Part shown: positions 60,386-64,000 of the stretch, one piece after another
How positions within the stretch are numbered: position 1 is the first letter of the stretch
Layout: every line of letters begins with the position of its first letter
Source of the DNA: Rotaria socialis
Taxonomy: Eukaryota > Rotifera > Eurotatoria > Philodinida > Philodinidae
Length of the DNA stretch: 64,000 nucleotides
Direction: 5' to 3'
Assembly (NCBI GenBank): GCA_905331475.1
Contig: CAJNYU010002561.1
Location: forward strand, 78,317 to 142,316
Translations under genes and position numbers: made by a program
Notes under the pieces: generated by a model
The model's database searches: none
What the model was told of the DNA's origin: nothing
What the model saw: the letters and a program-made list of their open reading frames with translations, nothing else

Positions 60386-63056
60386 ATGCTGGTCACCTCT
60401 TCGCAATCATCAACACAACGACCATTGGGTTTGTCGGTCGAAGAACTATTTGCGTTAGATCGTCAATATCGTCGTATTGAACAGCAACAACAGCACTTAG
60501 CTCAATTACAGAGTCAAGCACGCGTAACATCATCCAATCTTAATCGTCTAACTAGTCGCTCACTTGATCTTATTTCATCAACAACTCCTCATCTCTCTGT
60601 TCTGCCATCACTAGAAGTACACGGTCACGCATACAGACAAGCACCGCCACCATCATCCACTCTAAGATATCCTCGATCGAATTCAATTGATCAACTCAGA
60701 TATACACCGCCAGTATTTACGACACCTTCACCGCAACTTTTAAAATCTGCACATAATCAACGATCTACTACGAATGATACTCTACAGCAACAATACCATT
60801 CAAAATATCGAACTAATTTACAGGTAAATAATGCCAGTCAGTAGTAAAGTGCTCGAACTACATATTTGCATGAAGATATGTAATATATATATATGCATAA
60901 AATGCGACAGAAAGAGAAGTACTTTCTTTTTTTCTTCTCAAACATTAATTACTACTCAAGGGAGTTGCCGTTTGAAAGCGCACACGCATAGAAATAAAAA
61001 AGAAAAAAAAAACTTGCAAGTTGCTGTTTCATTTTTTGACAGCACCCACTCATGGCTACCGGTAGCCCGCCATCTTTGGGAAGTAATGACATGCAAAATA
61101 TGCCTACATCATCCAGTGAACAGTATGATGCACGAAATTCTTGTAAACTACGTCGACAACATCCTGTTAAACGTGAATCATCCCGTCGAATAGTTGTTCG
61201 ACCTGTTGTACAAAGACGTCGAGAACCATCGCTTAGCTCATCGTGTGAGTCATTAGATGAATTACGTTCACCTATTCGTCAATTTCCAAATGAACAGGTT
61301 TTTTATAAATTTTTTGCATTTATTCACGAACAAAAAAATATAAATTATTGTGTTTTTTTAGTCAAATATTTCAAATCAATCTACTCAACATATGCCATCA
61401 GCAGCATTAATAGCTGATGTTATAAATGATTTAAAAAAACGAGCAAATAGTTTAACACGTGCGTCGTCAAACAATGATTCTTTATCTGATGACAGTGATA
61501 TTAATTTATATGAAATGCGTGTACCGATCGGTAAAACATATGATACATCAGATATAAGTGTACAATTAGAAGGACCGAAAATTCTAATCCACTGCTATAC
61601 AATAGAAGCAACAGATAAACGTGGTAATTATCGTAAACATGAGTTTAAAACGGAGTTATTGGTACCAGATGTTGTTGACGACGAATCTATTGTTGCTTAT
61701 TTGACTGAAGATGGACAATTAATTGTTGAAGGTAAATATCAACCATGGGCATGGGAAGAAATAAAAAGAAAACGAAAAATTGAACAACAAGAAGCAAAAT
61801 CTTTATTGTCTCCAAATGCTTTATCAACTACTCCGCTTCCGCAACCACCACCACTACCACAAGTTTCTGTATCATCAGCAAATTCTACTATATCATCGGC
61901 AAGAACTGACGGAGGTAGGTTTATAAGTAAAAACTAACTAAATGAGATGCTTTTAAACTAAAATTTGCAATAAAACAAAACAACCGTTCGAATGATTAAA
62001 TAAAAAGTAATCCAACAAATCTATTAAACTCTACATTTCAACTAGTTATAGGTTGAATTTTAATTTATAAAACCCTTGGAAAAAATATTTCTGCTCGAGT
62101 TCATATCTTGTTTTTTTTACGTGCGTGTTGTTTTATATCTAATCAATTTTCTAATACATTACATGTCGAAACCATCGGCGCGATGAACGAACCAGCAGGT
62201 ACTTGATAAAACTAACTAACAGACTATTTCTAATTCTTCGTGTGTTTGTTTGAACGTGTGTATTAACTCTTAGGTGTTTCTTTTTGCAGCACTACTAAGT
62301 CAGCTCAAAGCAGCTGCGGATTGGTTCAGTAGGGTATTGTCGCCGTGAAGGAAATTCTTTTCTTTTGTGTTCAACTACGGTTCGTGTGCGTGTAATTTTT
62401 CTTAATCATTTCCCAGCATGGTGTGCCATTCGTGTTTATTTTTAATATATCGTCTCTATGAACTCTATTGAAATTATTTTTTCTATGCCTTTCTTTTTCA
62501 AATAGACCTGGATCAAGAGAAGATGTCATCATCACTCACATCTAACAGTCATCGAACCGTGTACAATAATAATCAAACTAATCCTATGAACATAATCGAA
62601 ACATTAAATAATAATCGAACTGTGATTCATATTGGTGAACCAACCTTATCATCTCAACAATATACAGATACAAAAAGTGTAAATGATATAATTAATCGTT
62701 TTAATACGTTTAATACATCACCAACGCCAACAGTATGGGATGGCCAATATACATTTACAAATGAGACTCCACCTATCCTTATCTATCATCTTCGTCTACC
62801 GTTCGAAACATTAATGGATTCTATTCGTATACAAGCTGACGCGGAATTAGATATATTGAAAATTTTTATTGAACAACAAGAGAGAAATTTATTGCCACAG
62901 TATGAACAACAAAAACAACAACAAAATAAAATAATAGTACGTTCAACGTCAAGATATTGCCGTTTACCAAGAGATCATACATATGATTATGCCCATTTAC
63001 GTGCTATATTTCTAAAAGATAATTTTATTCGTATTGAAGTGCCGACATTAAATTAA
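60386..63056 (+). CDS. protein with two alpha-crystallin (Hsp20) domains
   Basis: Four exons (60386-60823, 61043-61297, 61362-61914, 62506-63056) give 598 residues in frame. The first 270 residues are low-complexity, rich in Gln, Ser, Arg and Pro (RRIEQQQQHLAQLQSQA; SRRIVVRPVVQRRREPS). The first alpha-crystallin domain, about residues 280-355, reads YDTSDISVQLEGPKILIHCY, then FKTELLVPDVVDDESIVAYL and EDGQLIVEGKYQPW, which is the beta-sandwich order of small heat-shock proteins. A proline-rich linker (TTPLPQPPPLPQ) leads to a second, more diverged domain at the C-terminus: IYHLRLPFETLMDSIRIQAD, then SRYCRLPRDHTYDYAHLRAI and FLKDNFIRIEVPTLN. Small heat-shock proteins hold unfolded clients. Two domains with a long disordered head are unusual and recall the multi-domain forms of flatworms. 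A possible alternative last exon lies at 62290-62348. Confidence 0.75.
62290..62348 (+). CDS. possible alternative terminal exon of the Hsp20-domain gene
   Basis: After a good acceptor (TTTTTGCAG) the sequence reads in phase with exon 3, completing a GCA codon, and encodes LLSQLKAAADWFSRVLSP followed by TGA. Using it would give a 434-residue protein with only the first alpha-crystallin domain and a short amphipathic tail. Frame, acceptor and stop all fit, but without transcripts it is only a candidate. Confidence 0.35.
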
Positions 63057-64000
63057 AGAAAAATCAATCGTCATTTCTCTTTTATGTCATGTTACCACCG
63101 GTGATAAATTGATTCTCTCTTGTGTTTTCATATTAAAATGTACTTATATTTGCTGGATTATTGTATCATTTTTCTATTTGTATCTGTGTATTTTTTTTGT
63201 CTTAGAAATGTGTGATAAGAAAAATGAATTATTAATATCAGTATGAAATTCTGAACAAGTTGCTAAAGATTAATTTGTGATATTAAATTTGAATTATGAC
63301 ACTTTTAGCCTCCGTTCTGTAATAAAACATAAAATTTTTGTTTTTTATTTAAAATAATATTCACAACAGTCAAAATAAAATGGAGACCTTCGATGAAGTA
63401 GCGACTTGGCATTTTTTTCGTGTAAGATAATGTCATTATTTTGACTTGAAACAAAAAAAGAAAGATGTTACCCTATGCCCAACAGTCTAAAAGGTCAATA
63501 CTCCAGAAATTATTAAATGTTAATTACAAATTTCTTCCGACTGTAAATAAATGTCATAGAATGTTGAATAAAACATCATTTGCTTGTTTGTTTCATCAAC
63601 AATCTGGAAGAGATAGTTATAGATCTTGTTTCTTAAAGATAGATCATGTAATTATATCTACTAATGATAGCCGATTTTCCATTAAGAAGATTGATCACTA
63701 AAAACTGCACTTTCATAACTAATAATTGACGTTTATAATTTGTCGCGTAACAATCTTCATTACGTAGATTTAACCATACGCAGTTTCCTCAATTGACATT
63801 CGATTATCTTTCAGTAAACTCTTCTAAAAAATGACCATTCTTTTTTTTTATTTATTGAAAGAGAGCACATATACTTCCTAAAAATCATCTAAGTGCTTTG
63901 TTTCTATGTTGTAGCTATTTACTTTGAGATGCACTTGTAATAAGTAGTACCACGGTGAAAGCTCTTGAGATTGCGAGAGGCGTATGATGTTGTTCAACAT
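63057..64000. other. 3' region of the Hsp20-domain gene and window edge
   Basis: AT-rich non-coding sequence with AATAAA at about 63320, a plausible end for the transcript. The plus frame at 63465-63701 is a chance frame. No other feature is seen. Confidence 0.4.

Noticed and set aside
63465..63701. 78-residue plus frame near the window end
   Set aside because: No motif, no clear context and AT-rich composition; most likely chance.
1..64000. CRISPR array, bacterial operon, integrase att site or rRNA/tRNA genes
   Set aside because: The sequence is eukaryotic with spliced genes; no regular spacer array, rRNA core or cloverleaf was recognised. A tRNA scan would be needed to exclude tRNAs fully.

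Overview
The window looks like nuclear DNA of a small invertebrate with a compact genome. It is AT-rich, most introns are 45-80 bases with GT-AG ends, genes lie on both strands, and the proteins are animal ones (lamin, CEP131, Bora, RanBP3, RNF213). A bdelloid rotifer is my best guess from intron size, gene style and the two ~1% divergent repeat copies near 12.9 kb. That is inference; no species marker was found. All product names come from reading translations by eye, without a database search.

Layout. 0.1-0.8 kb: three exons (minus) of a CNBD2-like gene that stops early. 3.1-5.4 kb: an eight-exon nuclear lamin (plus). 7.0-9.1 kb: a VWA plus alpha-kinase gene (plus) with a broken VWA half and an open kinase half. 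9.1-14.2 kb: non-coding, with a 438-base unit present twice on either side of one N. 14.2-35.9 kb: one giant minus-strand gene of 15 exons encoding about 5,835 residues of an RNF213/mysterin-like AAA+ protein; its 5' end is unresolved. 36-40.5 kb: mostly non-coding, with small terminal-inverted-repeat elements and one possible small membrane protein. 40.6-41.6 kb: an intronless coiled-coil plus SPRY-like gene (plus). 42.9-44.4 kb: a seven-exon Bora homologue (minus). 46.4-47.6 kb: an intronless membrane-anchored methyltransferase (minus). 48.1-48.5 kb: a possible small two-exon gene (minus). 49.4-55.1 kb: a 15-exon CEP131 (minus), head-to-head with a ten-exon RanBP3-like gene (plus, 55.5-58.8 kb). 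60.4-63.1 kb: a four-exon gene with two alpha-crystallin (Hsp20) domains (plus).

The genes do not form an operon or one pathway. Several are conserved cell-division or nuclear genes: Bora (mitotic entry), CEP131 (centriolar satellites and cilia), RanBP3 (CRM1 export) and lamin (nuclear envelope). The most unusual locus is the RNF213-like giant. It keeps three P-loops of the AAA+ core, shows no RING or RZ finger in the spliced reading, and ends in a roughly 640-residue extension that reads like tandem ubiquitin-like folds. A 734-base imperfect palindrome sits in one of its introns.

Exon joins were chosen so that splice consensus, reading phase and family similarity agree. For lamin, Bora, CEP131, RanBP3 and the Hsp20 gene the exon lengths add to whole codons from ATG to stop.
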